Both the position numbers and the translations under genes were made by a program. From the NCBI RefSeq assembly GCF_001202035.1, contig NZ_LGHT01000045.1:124001-188000 (forward strand): a DNA stretch of 64,000 nt, written 5' to 3'. Shown piece by piece: positions 57,471 through 64,000 of the stretch (positions within the stretch are counted from its first letter, which is position 1; every line of letters starts with the position of its first letter). The notes below the pieces were generated by a model. That model made no database searches. It was not told the origin of the DNA and saw only the letters and a list, made by a program, of their open reading frames with translations. The DNA is from Pseudorhodobacter wandonensis (lineage in GTDB: Bacteria; Pseudomonadota; Alphaproteobacteria; Rhodobacterales; Rhodobacteraceae).

Positions 57471-58280
57471 ATGGCGCATATCATCGTTGTCGGGAATGAA
57501 AAGGGTGGGTCGGGTAAATCGACGACATCCATGCATGTGGCCACGGCTTTGGTACGTATGGGGCACCGCGTCGGTGCGCTGGACCTCGATTTGCGGCAGC
57601 GCAGCTTTGGTCGCTATGTCGAGAATCGCTTGGCCTATCTGGAACGCGCGGGACTTGATCTGCCCACGCCCGACTATCGCACCTTGCCAGAAATCGCGCC
57701 TGAAACGCTTGCCGAGGGCGAAAACCCCTATGATGCGCGTTTGTCGGCGGCGGTAACAGCGCTTGAGTCGGTGTCGGATTTTATCATCATCGACTGCCCC
57801 GGATCGCATACGCGCCTAAGCCAGGTTGCCCATAGTCTGGCAGATACGCTGATTACACCGCTGAACGACAGCTTCATCGATTTCGATTTGCTGGCGCGCG
57901 TGGATGCCGAAACCGGCAAGGTGACGGGCCCGTCGATCTATTCGGAAATGGTTTGGCAGGCGCGGCAGTTGCGGGCGCAGGCGGGACTAAAGCCGATCGA
58001 TTGGCTGGTTGTCCGCAACCGTTTGGGCGCGCAGCAGATGCACAACAAGAAAAAGGTCGGCGCCGCACTTGAGGATTTGTCGCGCCGGATCGGGTTTCGT
58101 GTGGCACCCGGTTTCTCGGAACGGGTTATCTTTCGTGAATTGTTCCCGCGCGGGCTGACCTTGCTGGATTTAAAGGATACGGGCGTTGACCAGCTTAACA
58201 TGTCCAACCTTGCCGCCCGCCAGGAACTGCGCGACCTGATGGCCGAGCTTAAGCTGCCTGGCGTGACGATCGCTTTTTAA
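57471..58280 (+). CDS. mipZ: MipZ-type division-plane positioning ATPase (ParA family)
   Basis: A 269-residue P-loop ATPase. In Caulobacter, MipZ binds ParB at the poles and forms a gradient that keeps FtsZ assembling at midcell. The deviant Walker A GNEKGGSGKSTTSMHVATAL is at residues 8-27, with the signature Lys in KGG. Then come ALDLDLRQRSFGRYVENR (MipZ-type, rather than the ParA DxDPQ) and DFIIIDCPGSHTRLSQVAHSLADTLITPLNDSFIDFDLLARVD. The start at 57471 excludes the long frame running in from rpmE. Confidence 0.95.
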   Translation: MAHIIVVGNEKGGSGKSTTSMHVATALVRMGHRVGALDLDLRQRSFGRYVENRLAYLERAGLDLPTPDYRTLPEIAPETLAEGENPYDARLSAAVTALESVSDFIIIDCPGSHTRLSQVAHSLADTLITPLNDSFIDFDLLARVDAETGKVTGPSIYSEMVWQARQLRAQAGLKPIDWLVVRNRLGAQQMHNKKKVGAALEDLSRRIGFRVAPGFSERVIFRELFPRGLTLLDLKDTGVDQLNMSNLAARQELRDLMAELKLPGVTIAF

Positions 58281-58407
58281 ACAGGAACAGGTTCGGCAGT
58301 TGTGTGCCGCGATTGCGGTCCAACCGAAGAATTCGCTTGATAAAGCAATCGCCCGTTTGGGCTGCGCGGCGGCGCCTGTTGGCAATCAGGCTGCGGGCGG
58401 TTGTCAT
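58249..58407 (-). CDS. Possible 52-residue Arg-rich peptide, antisense to mipZ end
   Basis: An ATG at 58407 with AAGGA about 9 bases upstream opens a 52-codon frame: MTTARSLIANRRRRAAQTGD, then a Cys, FIKRILRLDRNRG and a basic end. It overlaps the last 32 bases of mipZ on the other strand. The ribosome-binding site and the very basic composition are in its favour; small size, overlap and lack of a recognised family are against. Confidence 0.3.
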   Translation of the reverse strand: MTTARSLIANRRRRAAQTGDCFIKRILRLDRNRGTQLPNLFLFKKRSSRQAA

Positions 58408-58535
58408 GGCAGAGGGTCCTTTGCGTAGCTTGCCCCTCAGGGTTGCGCGACAATGGGGCGCAATAATGGCAAAAACGGGGTGCTAACGGGTGCAAAGCCC
58501 AGGTTTTAATGAAAAACAGATCAGGCAGTGGGGGG

Positions 58536-58886
58536 CTATGCGGGGACGTCCGTGTCATCCAGATCATTTGCGAGATCTGACGCCAAGAACCGCTCGAACG
58601 CATCCAGATCGACAGGTTCGAACTGGCCAAACCCTTGCATCCAGACCGAGGCCGCGCGCAGCGCATCGGGTTCCAGCTTGCACCACTTAACCCGACCGCG
58701 TTTTTCCTGACTTATCAGGCCCGCATCGGCCAGCACTTGAAGGTGCTTCGAAATTGCTGCTAGCGAGGTGCTAAAGGGCGCCGCGACATCCGTGACAGCC
58801 ATGTCATCTTCAAGCAGCATTGACAGGATCATGCGGCGCGTCGGATCGGCAAGGGCAGCGAAAGTGGTATCAAGCGGATGTGTCAT
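58536..58886 (-). CDS. ArsR-family transcriptional regulator
   Basis: A 116-residue winged-helix repressor. The HTH is in LDTTFAALADPTRRMILSMLLEDDMAVTDVAAPFSTSLAAISKHLQVLADAGLISQEKRGRVKWCKLEPDAL (residues 4-77). The metal-sensing CxC motif of classical ArsR is missing; only one Cys (KWCKLEP) is present, so this is the metal-independent type often paired with an SRPBCC/AHSA1 gene, which is not next to it here. The start at 58886 (MTHPLDTTFAAL) is preferred over the longer frame to 58949. Confidence 0.88.
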   Translation of the reverse strand: MTHPLDTTFAALADPTRRMILSMLLEDDMAVTDVAAPFSTSLAAISKHLQVLADAGLISQEKRGRVKWCKLEPDALRAASVWMQGFGQFEPVDLDAFERFLASDLANDLDDTDVPA

Positions 58887-59043
58887 AGTTGTTTTGTGCA
58901 ATGGGGCTGTGCAATCGTCAACCAGATGGTTGAATAAGCTATGACACACGGATTTGTGAGGCGCACAGCAAATAAGGGGCCGAATTCGACGTGTTAAATA
59001 TTTTTCATATATTTATCAGTGTATTACAAGTCCATGTGGTTAC

Positions 59044-59072
59044 TTGACTCGGGGGCCTCTGCTGCGTAGTTA
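59044..59072 (+). promoter_or_regulatory. Candidate promoter of the Fo operon
   Basis: TTGACT (59044-59049), 17 bases, TAGTTA (59067-59072), ending 30 bases before the atpI ATG. The -35 fits well and the -10 poorly. An AT-rich block at about 58994-59030 lies just upstream. Confidence 0.5.
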
Positions 59073-59102
59073 AGGCGCAACTGTTTGAGGGGCATCTTTG
59101 TG

Positions 59103-59453
59103 ATGACGGAAGAACCCGATACCGCGCGTCTAAAGGCCCTTGAGGCCCGAATTGCGAAGGTAAAGGGCAAGCCGGCGAAGGCAAAGACCGAGAACGGCAA
59201 GGCATTCTCGCAGGGCGAGATGGCTTGGAGGATGGTGATCGAGCTGGTGACCGGCATGTTGCTGGGGCTGTCGATCGGGTTCGGGTTGGACACTGTGTTC
59301 GGCACGCAGCCACTCTTCCTGGTGATCTTTGCGCTGCTCGGCTTTGCGGCAGGTGTGCGGACGATGTTAAGAACGGCGCAATCCATGTCGGTAGAGCATG
59401 ACAAATTAAACGGGGGCGTGTCCCCTGATAAGGACGAGGGCAACGATGTCTGA
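59103..59453 (+). CDS. atpI: ATP synthase assembly protein AtpI (AtpQ/AtpZ-type)
   Basis: A 116-residue membrane protein that heads the Fo operon; AtpI helps assemble the c ring. A charged N-terminus ([26 protein letters not shown]) precedes two hydrophobic helices: [26 protein letters not shown] (about residues 43-68) and [20 protein letters not shown]. The second helix pair with GFxxGVR is typical. The start at 59103 is one of two nearby ATGs. It overlaps atpB by 8 bases. Confidence 0.93.
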   Translation: MTEEPDTARLKALEARIAKVKGKPAKAKTENGKAFSQGEMAWRMVIELVTGMLLGLSIGFGLDTVFGTQPLFLVIFALLGFAAGVRTMLRTAQSMSVEHDKLNGGVSPDKDEGNDV

Positions 59454-60195
59454 AGAAGCAAGCACTGGGTTCGCTATCCACCCGATGGATCAGTTTGTCG
59501 TAAAGCCGCTGTTTGGCGGCGACCATATCGCTTGGTACACCGTGACCAACGTAACGATGTGGATGGCAATCGCTGTTCTGGTGATCGCGGCCTTGTTGAT
59601 GCTGGGCACCCGCCGCCGCGCGATTGTACCGTCGCGCAGCCAATCGGTCGCGGAATTGCTTTACGGTTTCATCCATAACATGGTTGAAGAAGTCACCGGT
59701 CACGAAGGGGTAAAATACTTTCCCTACGTGATGACCCTGTTCCTGTTCATCCTGTTTTCGAACCTGCTTGGCCTGCTGCCAATGTCGTTCACCACGACCA
59801 GCCATGTTGCTGTGACCGTTGTGCTGGCATTGATGGTATTCCTTGGCGTAACCATCCTTGGTTTTGTCAAGAATGGCATCGGCTTTCTGGGCATGTTCTG
59901 GGTTACCTCGGCGCCATTGGCCATTCGTCCGATCCTGGCCCTGATCGAGATTATCTCTTACTTCGTTCGCCCGGTTTCCCACTCCATTCGTTTGGCGGGT
60001 AACCTGATGGCGGGCCACGCCGTGATCAAAGTGATCGCAGGCTTTGCAACGCTGGTTGTTGCGTCTCCGGTTGTTATCGGTGCGGTTACAGCGCTCTACG
60101 GGCTCGAAATGCTGGTTGCAGTGGTTCAAGCCTATGTCTTTACCATCCTGACTTGTGTGTATTTGCGGGACGCTGTTGGCGGCGCGCATCACTAA
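59446..60195 (+). CDS. atpB: F1F0 ATP synthase subunit a
   Basis: The 249-residue stator subunit holds the two proton half-channels. The essential Arg is in the helix [20 protein letters not shown] near residue 182. Other signatures are [33 protein letters not shown] and [25 protein letters not shown] at the C-terminus. Six membrane segments are visible. Its start overlaps the atpI stop. atpE follows after 45 bases with its own ribosome-binding site, as expected for the higher c-subunit yield. Confidence 0.98.
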   Translation: MSEEASTGFAIHPMDQFVVKPLFGGDHIAWYTVTNVTMWMAIAVLVIAALLMLGTRRRAIVPSRSQSVAELLYGFIHNMVEEVTGHEGVKYFPYVMTLFLFILFSNLLGLLPMSFTTTSHVAVTVVLALMVFLGVTILGFVKNGIGFLGMFWVTSAPLAIRPILALIEIISYFVRPVSHSIRLAGNLMAGHAVIKVIAGFATLVVASPVVIGAVTALYGLEMLVAVVQAYVFTILTCVYLRDAVGGAHH

Positions 60196-60240
60196 GGTCT
60201 TTCTCTTTCACCTATCTTACAAAATCCTAAGGAGTATCAC

Positions 60241-60489
60241 ATGGATCTCGCAGCAGCAGAACAATTCGCACAAATGGGTAAATTCATCGGCGCCGGTCTG
60301 GCAACGATGGGTCTGGGCGGCGCTGGCGTCGGCGTGGGCATCATTGCAGGCAACTTCCTGTCGGGCGCTCTGCGTAACCCTTCGGCAGCACCAGGCCAGA
60401 TGGCAAACCTGTTCGTCGGCATCGCGTTCGCCGAAGCATTGGGCATCTTCTCGTTCCTGATCGCTCTGCTGCTGATGTTCGCGGTCTGA
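60241..60489 (+). CDS. atpE: F1F0 ATP synthase subunit c
   Basis: An 82-residue two-helix proteolipid that forms the rotating ring. Helix 1 is [30 protein letters not shown], the polar loop is RNPSA, and helix 2 contains [24 protein letters not shown], with the proton-carrying Glu at residue 65. It is about four residues longer at the N-terminus ([11 protein letters not shown]) than the R. capsulatus-type protein as I recall it. An AAGGAG ribosome-binding site precedes the ATG. Confidence 0.98.
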   Translation: MDLAAAEQFAQMGKFIGAGLATMGLGGAGVGVGIIAGNFLSGALRNPSAAPGQMANLFVGIAFAEALGIFSFLIALLLMFAV

Positions 60490-60565
60490 TCCAGATTTTC
60501 TGAGCTTTCGGCCGGGGGGGCATGATGCCTGTCCGGCCAAGTCTTTAAGATGCTGGAGAAACGAC

Positions 60566-61117
60566 ATGGCGACTGAAGCGCATGACGCTGCCGCAGCAAC
60601 CCACGGAGCCGCCGACGCTGGCCACGCCGTAGGAATGCCGCAGCTAGATTTTTCGACCTGGCCGAACCAGATTTTCTGGCTTTTGGTCACGCTGGTCGCG
60701 ATTTACTTTATTCTGACTCGGGTCGCTTTGCCCCGTATCAGCGCTGTTTTGGCTGAACGCCGTGGCACGATCACCAATGATCTGGCCGCTGCCGAAGAGC
60801 TGAAGCAAAAGGCGACCGAAGCTGAAGCCGCATACAACGAAGCGCTGGCAACGGCGCGTGTCGAAGCTGGCAAAATCGTGGCTGCTGCCCGTGCTGAAAT
60901 TGAGGCCGATCTTGCCAAGGCAACTGCCAAGGCTGATGCTGATATTGATGCAAAAGCAGCGGTTTCCGAACAGCGGATTGCTGAAATTCGGGCTGGCGCG
61001 CTGGAAAGCGTGACAGAAGTGGCAAAGGACACCGCCAAAGAGCTGATCGCAGCTTTGGGTGGCAAAGCCGATGCACGCTCGATCACCGCGGCGGTTTCCG
61101 CCCGTCTGAAAGGATAA
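60566..61117 (+). CDS. atpX: F1F0 ATP synthase subunit b' (AtpF2/AtpX)
   Basis: A 183-residue peripheral-stalk subunit, the first of two b-type genes. About 30 Ala/His-rich residues precede the membrane helix [22 protein letters not shown] (about residues 35-56). A long charged coiled coil follows ([31 protein letters not shown]). Photosynthetic bacteria, chloroplasts and many alphaproteobacteria use such b/b' heterodimers. It ends 4 bases before atpF. Confidence 0.95.
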   Translation: MATEAHDAAAATHGAADAGHAVGMPQLDFSTWPNQIFWLLVTLVAIYFILTRVALPRISAVLAERRGTITNDLAAAEELKQKATEAEAAYNEALATARVEAGKIVAAARAEIEADLAKATAKADADIDAKAAVSEQRIAEIRAGALESVTEVAKDTAKELIAALGGKADARSITAAVSARLKG

Positions 61118-61121
61118 CGCC

Positions 61122-61676
61122 ATGAAAAAGCTGATCCTTTTGGCAAGCGTTGCTGCAAGCCCTGCGATGGCAGCCTCTGGCCCGTTCTTCTCGCTTGGCA
61201 ATACCAACTTTGTTGTGACGGTATCGTTCATTCTGTTCATTGGCGTGTTGCTGAAATTTGGCGTGCCGGGCAAGTTGACCGGAATGCTGGACAAGCGCGC
61301 CGAGCAGATCAAAGCCGATCTTGATGAAGCACGTGCTTTGCGTGAAGAAGCCAAGGCCGTTTTGGCCAGCTATGAGCGCAAAAAGAAAGAAGTGCAGGAG
61401 CAGGCAGATCGTATTGTCGCTTCGGCTAAGGAAGAGGCGACTGCTGCGGCTGCACAGGCCAAAGTTGATCTGGCCAATTCTATCGCACGTCGCGTGGCTG
61501 CCGCCGAAGACCGTATCGCCTCGGCTGAAGCCGGTGCAGTGCGGGCTGTGCGTGAGCAAGCTGTGGCAATCGCGGTTGCGGCGGCTGGTGAGGTACTTGC
61601 CAAGCAAGCAACTGCAGAATCCGCTTCGGCCTCTATCGATGCGGCGATCACGCAAGTTGGCGCAAAGATGCACTGA
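61122..61676 (+). CDS. atpF: F1F0 ATP synthase subunit b
   Basis: A 184-residue peripheral-stalk subunit. It begins [20 protein letters not shown], which looks like a cleavable signal peptide, and the single membrane helix [21 protein letters not shown] follows (about residues 29-49). The rest is coiled coil ([39 protein letters not shown]) that reaches delta on top of F1. It is last in the Fo operon and is followed by a terminator. Confidence 0.96.
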   Translation: MKKLILLASVAASPAMAASGPFFSLGNTNFVVTVSFILFIGVLLKFGVPGKLTGMLDKRAEQIKADLDEARALREEAKAVLASYERKKKEVQEQADRIVASAKEEATAAAAQAKVDLANSIARRVAAAEDRIASAEAGAVRAVREQAVAIAVAAAGEVLAKQATAESASASIDAAITQVGAKMH

Positions 61677-61699
61677 GCGCGTGTCGCAAAATCAAATTG

Positions 61700-61729
61700 A
61701 AAAACCCGGCCATAGTGCCGGGTTTTTTG
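61700..61729 (+). terminator. Terminator of the Fo operon
   Basis: A perfect 10-bp stem AAAACCCGGC (61701-61710) with GCCGGGTTTT (61717-61726), a 6-base loop and a T run to 61728. It starts 24 bases after the atpF stop. Confidence 0.92.
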
Positions 61730-61756
61730 TTATCTAGCGGTGGTTTGGTGAAATAC

Positions 61757-62524
61757 CTAGCGCGACAGCTCATGCTCAAACCGTTGGCGGGCAATCGCCT
61801 CGTTTTTGTCGGCCTTTAGCTGGTCGCTCAGGGCCTCTTCGACGAAATCAAGATGGGCATTTACGGCCAATCGCGCGGCAACAGGGTCGCGGGCCTGCAA
61901 CCCTTTATTGATGGCGCGATGTTGTTCCAAAAGAACTGAGCGGGTGGTCTTGTTTCGAAACATGACCTGCCGATTGTAAAATACGCCCTGTTTCAACAGA
62001 TCATACATCGACCGCATCATATGCAGCATGATGACGTTATGGCTCGCCTCGATAATCGCCATGTGAAAGGCGGCGTCGAGTTCCGCCTCATCCGAGGAGG
62101 CGCGTTTGCCATGCGCCAGTTCCATTTTGGCAAAGATCGCGTCGATTACTTTCAGATCAGTGTCCGAGCCAAGCTTGGCTGCGCGTTCGGCGGCCAGCCC
62201 TTCCATATCGCGACGAAAGGCAAGGTAGTCGAACACAGATTCTTCGTGTTGTGAAAACAGGTTGATCAATGCGGGTGAGAAGGCCGAGCCAAGAACCTCG
62301 GCAACAAAGATACCCGAGCCGGGACGGCTGTCGAGCAATCCGCGCGTCTGTAATTCGGCAATTGCATCGCGCAGGCTGGGCCGCGAGACCCCCATGCGTT
62401 CCGAGAGCTCGCGTTCCGAGGGCAGCCGGTCGCCGGCGCGCAAAATGCCGCGCAATATCAACTGCTCGACTTGCCGGATGACGGCAGCAGACAGTTTCTC
62501 GGCTTGGACGGGTTCAAAGGGCAT
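61757..62524 (-). CDS. FadR/PdhR-type GntR-family regulator
   Basis: A 255-residue regulator. The N-terminal GntR winged HTH includes LSAAVIRQVEQLILRGILRAGDRLPSERELSERMGVSRPSLRDAIAELQTRGLLDSRPGSGIFV (residues 10-73). The all-helical FCD ligand domain follows, with metal-ligand positions in ELDAAFHMAIIEASHN and LLEQHRAINKGLQARDPVAARLAVNAHLDFV. It resembles PdhR/LldR regulators of pyruvate, lactate or related acids. The ATG at 62524 with a GGAG site is preferred over the TTG at 62551. No target gene is adjacent. Confidence 0.92.
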   Translation of the reverse strand: MPFEPVQAEKLSAAVIRQVEQLILRGILRAGDRLPSERELSERMGVSRPSLRDAIAELQTRGLLDSRPGSGIFVAEVLGSAFSPALINLFSQHEESVFDYLAFRRDMEGLAAERAAKLGSDTDLKVIDAIFAKMELAHGKRASSDEAELDAAFHMAIIEASHNVIMLHMMRSMYDLLKQGVFYNRQVMFRNKTTRSVLLEQHRAINKGLQARDPVAARLAVNAHLDFVEEALSDQLKADKNEAIARQRFEHELSR

Positions 62525-62608
62525 CAGAGTCTCCGCTGCGGTATTGGTCAAATTCTATGACCGGAGCGGGCAAGTCTCAATGATTAAATGCTGGCGCGTG
62601 GCGGTATG

Positions 62609-62642
62609 AAAAAAAAGGGCGGGGAAATCCCCGCCCTTTTTT
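62609..62642. terminator. Terminator after OmpA-family lipoprotein gene
   Basis: A long hairpin, GGGCGGGG with CCCCGCCC, flanked by a run of A (62609-62616) on one side and T (62637-62642) on the other, with an AAAT loop. It lies 16 bases past the stop of the leftward OmpA gene and is usable in both directions. Confidence 0.88.
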
Positions 62643-62658
62643 GGCGTTTTTCAAAGAA

Positions 62659-63300
62659 TCAGTTCGGGCGGATAACAATCTCGACCCGGCGGTTTTGCGC
62701 GCGGCCTGCCTCAGACAGGTTCGACGCAATCGGCTGGTCCTCACCACGGCCGATGGCAATAATGCGGCCCCCGGGAACACCATTGGCTTGCAGAACCGAG
62801 GCGACAGATTGCGCACGGCGCTGCGACAGGTTCTGGTTATAGGCGGCCGAGCCGGTATTGTCGGTATGACCTACAACCTGAACAGTGGTGTTAGGATAGT
62901 TCAACAGGCTGCGGGCAACGGCCTGCAAATCCTGGGTCAGATCACCACGCAGGGTTGCGCTGTCGGTGGCGAACAGGATGTCTTGCGGCAGGTTCACGAT
63001 CAGTTCGGAACCTGTGTTGGTGATAGACACGCGGTTGTCGCCAATGGAATTGCGCAGTTCGGCGGCTTGTGCGTCAAGGCTGGAACCGATAGCGCCACCG
63101 ATCGCAGCACCGATACCGGCGCCAACCACGGTTTTCAGCAGCTTGTCGTCGCCTTTCGAGGTTGCGCCAAGTGCGCCGCCCAGCAATGCGCCAGTCACGG
63201 CGCCCGTGTTTTGCCGACGGTTGTCTTCGGTGGTCGGGACGCAGCCTGCCAGTGTAATTGCGCCCAGCGTCAGCAGGGCAATCGGTGTTTTCAAAATCAT
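62659..63300 (-). CDS. OmpA-family outer-membrane lipoprotein with glycine-zipper
   Basis: A 213-residue lipoprotein: signal peptide with lipobox LAGC (Cys20). Residues 33-75 form a glycine-zipper (GAVTGALLGGALGATS, then VVGAGIGAAIGGAIGSSLD). The C-terminal OmpA domain (about residues 95-210) contains FATDSATLRGDLTQDLQAVARSLLNYPNTTVQVVGHTDNTGSAAYNQNLSQRRAQSV and the final NRRVEIVIRP, with the Asp and Arg residues that bind diaminopimelate of peptidoglycan. It is close to the YiaD/Pal-like group and probably anchors the outer membrane to the wall. Confidence 0.94.
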   Translation of the reverse strand: MILKTPIALLTLGAITLAGCVPTTEDNRRQNTGAVTGALLGGALGATSKGDDKLLKTVVGAGIGAAIGGAIGSSLDAQAAELRNSIGDNRVSITNTGSELIVNLPQDILFATDSATLRGDLTQDLQAVARSLLNYPNTTVQVVGHTDNTGSAAYNQNLSQRRAQSVASVLQANGVPGGRIIAIGRGEDQPIASNLSEAGRAQNRRVEIVIRPN

Positions 63301-63406
63301 CTCAAAGCCTCATGTCATTGGCCCCTAAAGGGGGAGCCACTCTTCATACACTCGAAATCGATTGGCTGCACCATTTCTAGCCAAGGCTTAGGCGGAAATT
63401 GGCCAA

Positions 63407-64000
63407 TCACCCTGTGGCAAGCGGTGTTTCGTGATCGGCCCGCGCGCCTTCCCACGCCAAAAGCGCCCGTTTGACGGGCAATCCCCAGTGATAGCCGCCC
63501 AAGGCGCCGGATTTGCGCAAGGCACGGTGGCAAGGGATCAGCCAGCTAACGGGGTTACGCCCTACGGCGGTGCCCACAGCCCGCACCGCGCGGGGGTGGC
63601 CAATGGCGGCGGCAATCTCGGAATAGGTGGTGACATGCCCCGAGGGGATGCGCATCAGGGCCTCCCAAACCTTTATCTGGAACGGCGCGCCGATCATGTA
63701 AACCGGCGCTTTGTCATTGGTTTTAGCGGCACCAAAGGCCGTTTTTACCCAAGGGCGCAGCATTTCGGCGTCTGCGACAAACCGGGCCTTGGGCCAGCGC
63801 GAGGTAAGGTCTTGCATGGCTGCGGCCTCGGTGGTTTCTGACAAAAAGCCGATCCCGCAAATGCCTTTCTCGGTGCCCATCACAAGGGCAGGGCCAAACG
63901 GGCTTTCAAACCAGCCCCAGCGGATGGTCAGGCCCGCGCCGCCCATCGCGTAGTCACCGGGGCTCATCGCCTCCCACCGCAAGAACAGATCATGCAACCG
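63407..64000 (-). CDS. Methylated-DNA--protein-cysteine methyltransferase, C-terminal part (5' end beyond window)
   Basis: The last 198 codons of a DNA-repair protein that takes O6-alkyl groups from guanine onto its own cysteine. The active site is SWLIPCHRALRKSGALGGYHWG, preceded by the HTH segment FQIKVWEALMRIPSGHVTTYSEIAAAIGHPRAVRAVGTAVGRNP. The visible start RLHDLFLRWEAMSPGDY resembles the end of an AraC-type HTH domain, so the full gene is probably an AraC-Ogt (Ada-like) fusion. The apparent Met at 63997 is a TTG inside the frame, not the start. Confidence 0.9.
   Translation of the reverse strand, partial: RLHDLFLRWEAMSPGDYAMGGAGLTIRWGWFESPFGPALVMGTEKGICGIGFLSETTEAAAMQDLTSRWPKARFVADAEMLRPWVKTAFGAAKTNDKAPVYMIGAPFQIKVWEALMRIPSGHVTTYSEIAAAIGHPRAVRAVGTAVGRNPVSWLIPCHRALRKSGALGGYHWGLPVKRALLAWEGARADHETPLATG

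Noticed and set aside
63407..63997. A complete alkyltransferase starting at Met 63997
   Set aside because: The codon is TTG and the frame stays open to base 64000 with residues that look like the end of an AraC-type HTH, so the gene is truncated by the window rather than starting there.

Overview
The window reads as ordinary chromosomal core DNA of a GC-rich alphaproteobacterium of the order Rhodobacterales (a roseobacter or Rhodobacter relative). Three things point there. The ATP synthase genes are split into an F1 operon (atpHAGDC) and an Fo operon (atpI-B-E-F'-F) with a duplicated b subunit. The sigma-32 protein is of the RpoHII type. Several gene blocks (YcgN-ribF-MaoC-HAD, penicillin-binding-protein-activator/rsmI/yraN/gshB, Hsp20-DUF1150, ffh-chorismate mutase-rpsP-rimM-trmD-rplS-rpmE-mipZ) follow the layout familiar from that order. 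No tRNA, rRNA, CRISPR array, insertion sequence, prophage or plasmid module was seen. Gene density is high and many neighbours overlap by ATGA or TGATG.

Layout. 1-1238: gloB (cut by the window edge) and a methyltransferase. 1716-6616: F1-ATPase operon with its terminator. 6741-14853: a lectin-domain protein, prsA, a DsbA-fold isomerase, then a leftward series (threonine aldolase, YcgN, ribF, MaoC, HAD phosphatase, Mn pyrophosphatase, TraB/GumN). 14952-17149: CIRCE-controlled groESL. 17267-21868: DMT transporter, lipase, NUDIX, GNAT, purEK, YdcH. 21981-24533: Hsp20-DUF1150 with a heat-shock promoter and a probable RNA thermometer, trxB, and an Lrp regulator. 24534-25018: a structured intergenic stretch and a tiny basic protein. 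25291-31000: pgeF, midA, lgt, ubiK, a BadF-type kinase and an SDR/FAH sugar-acid pair. 31262-39231: murJ-glnD, a PBP-activator lipoprotein, rsmI-yraN-gshB. 39548-43193: comM-like gene, GST, cobalamin phosphatase-like gene and cobU. 43200-48529: rpoHII-chaN behind a sigma-E-like promoter, coaBC, dut, a membrane-anchored MoeB and DUF1761. 48609-51949: amino-acid ABC binding protein and permease, DMT transporter, LysR. 52249-58280: ffh to mipZ, with bluB inserted between rpsP and rimM. 58536-61729: ArsR regulator and the Fo operon. 61757-64000: FadR-type regulator, OmpA lipoprotein and an Ada/Ogt-type alkyltransferase cut by the window edge.

Themes. The two ATP synthase operons are co-oriented and about 52 kb apart, so one machine is made from two transcription units. 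Protein-quality control recurs: CIRCE on groESL, a sigma-32 promoter plus a ROSE-like hairpin on hsp20, and the RpoHII gene itself behind a sigma-E-like promoter. Cobalamin functions are scattered (cobU with a CobC-like phosphatase, and bluB in the ribosomal operon). Small dispersed hairpin repeats occur in two families, two copies each.

I did not find a system that I would call undescribed. The best leads are regulatory or RNA-level: the hsp20 leader, tandem palindromes before lrp, structured RNA candidates at about 24.5 kb and upstream of ffh, the bluB insertion, and repeats lying inside operons.
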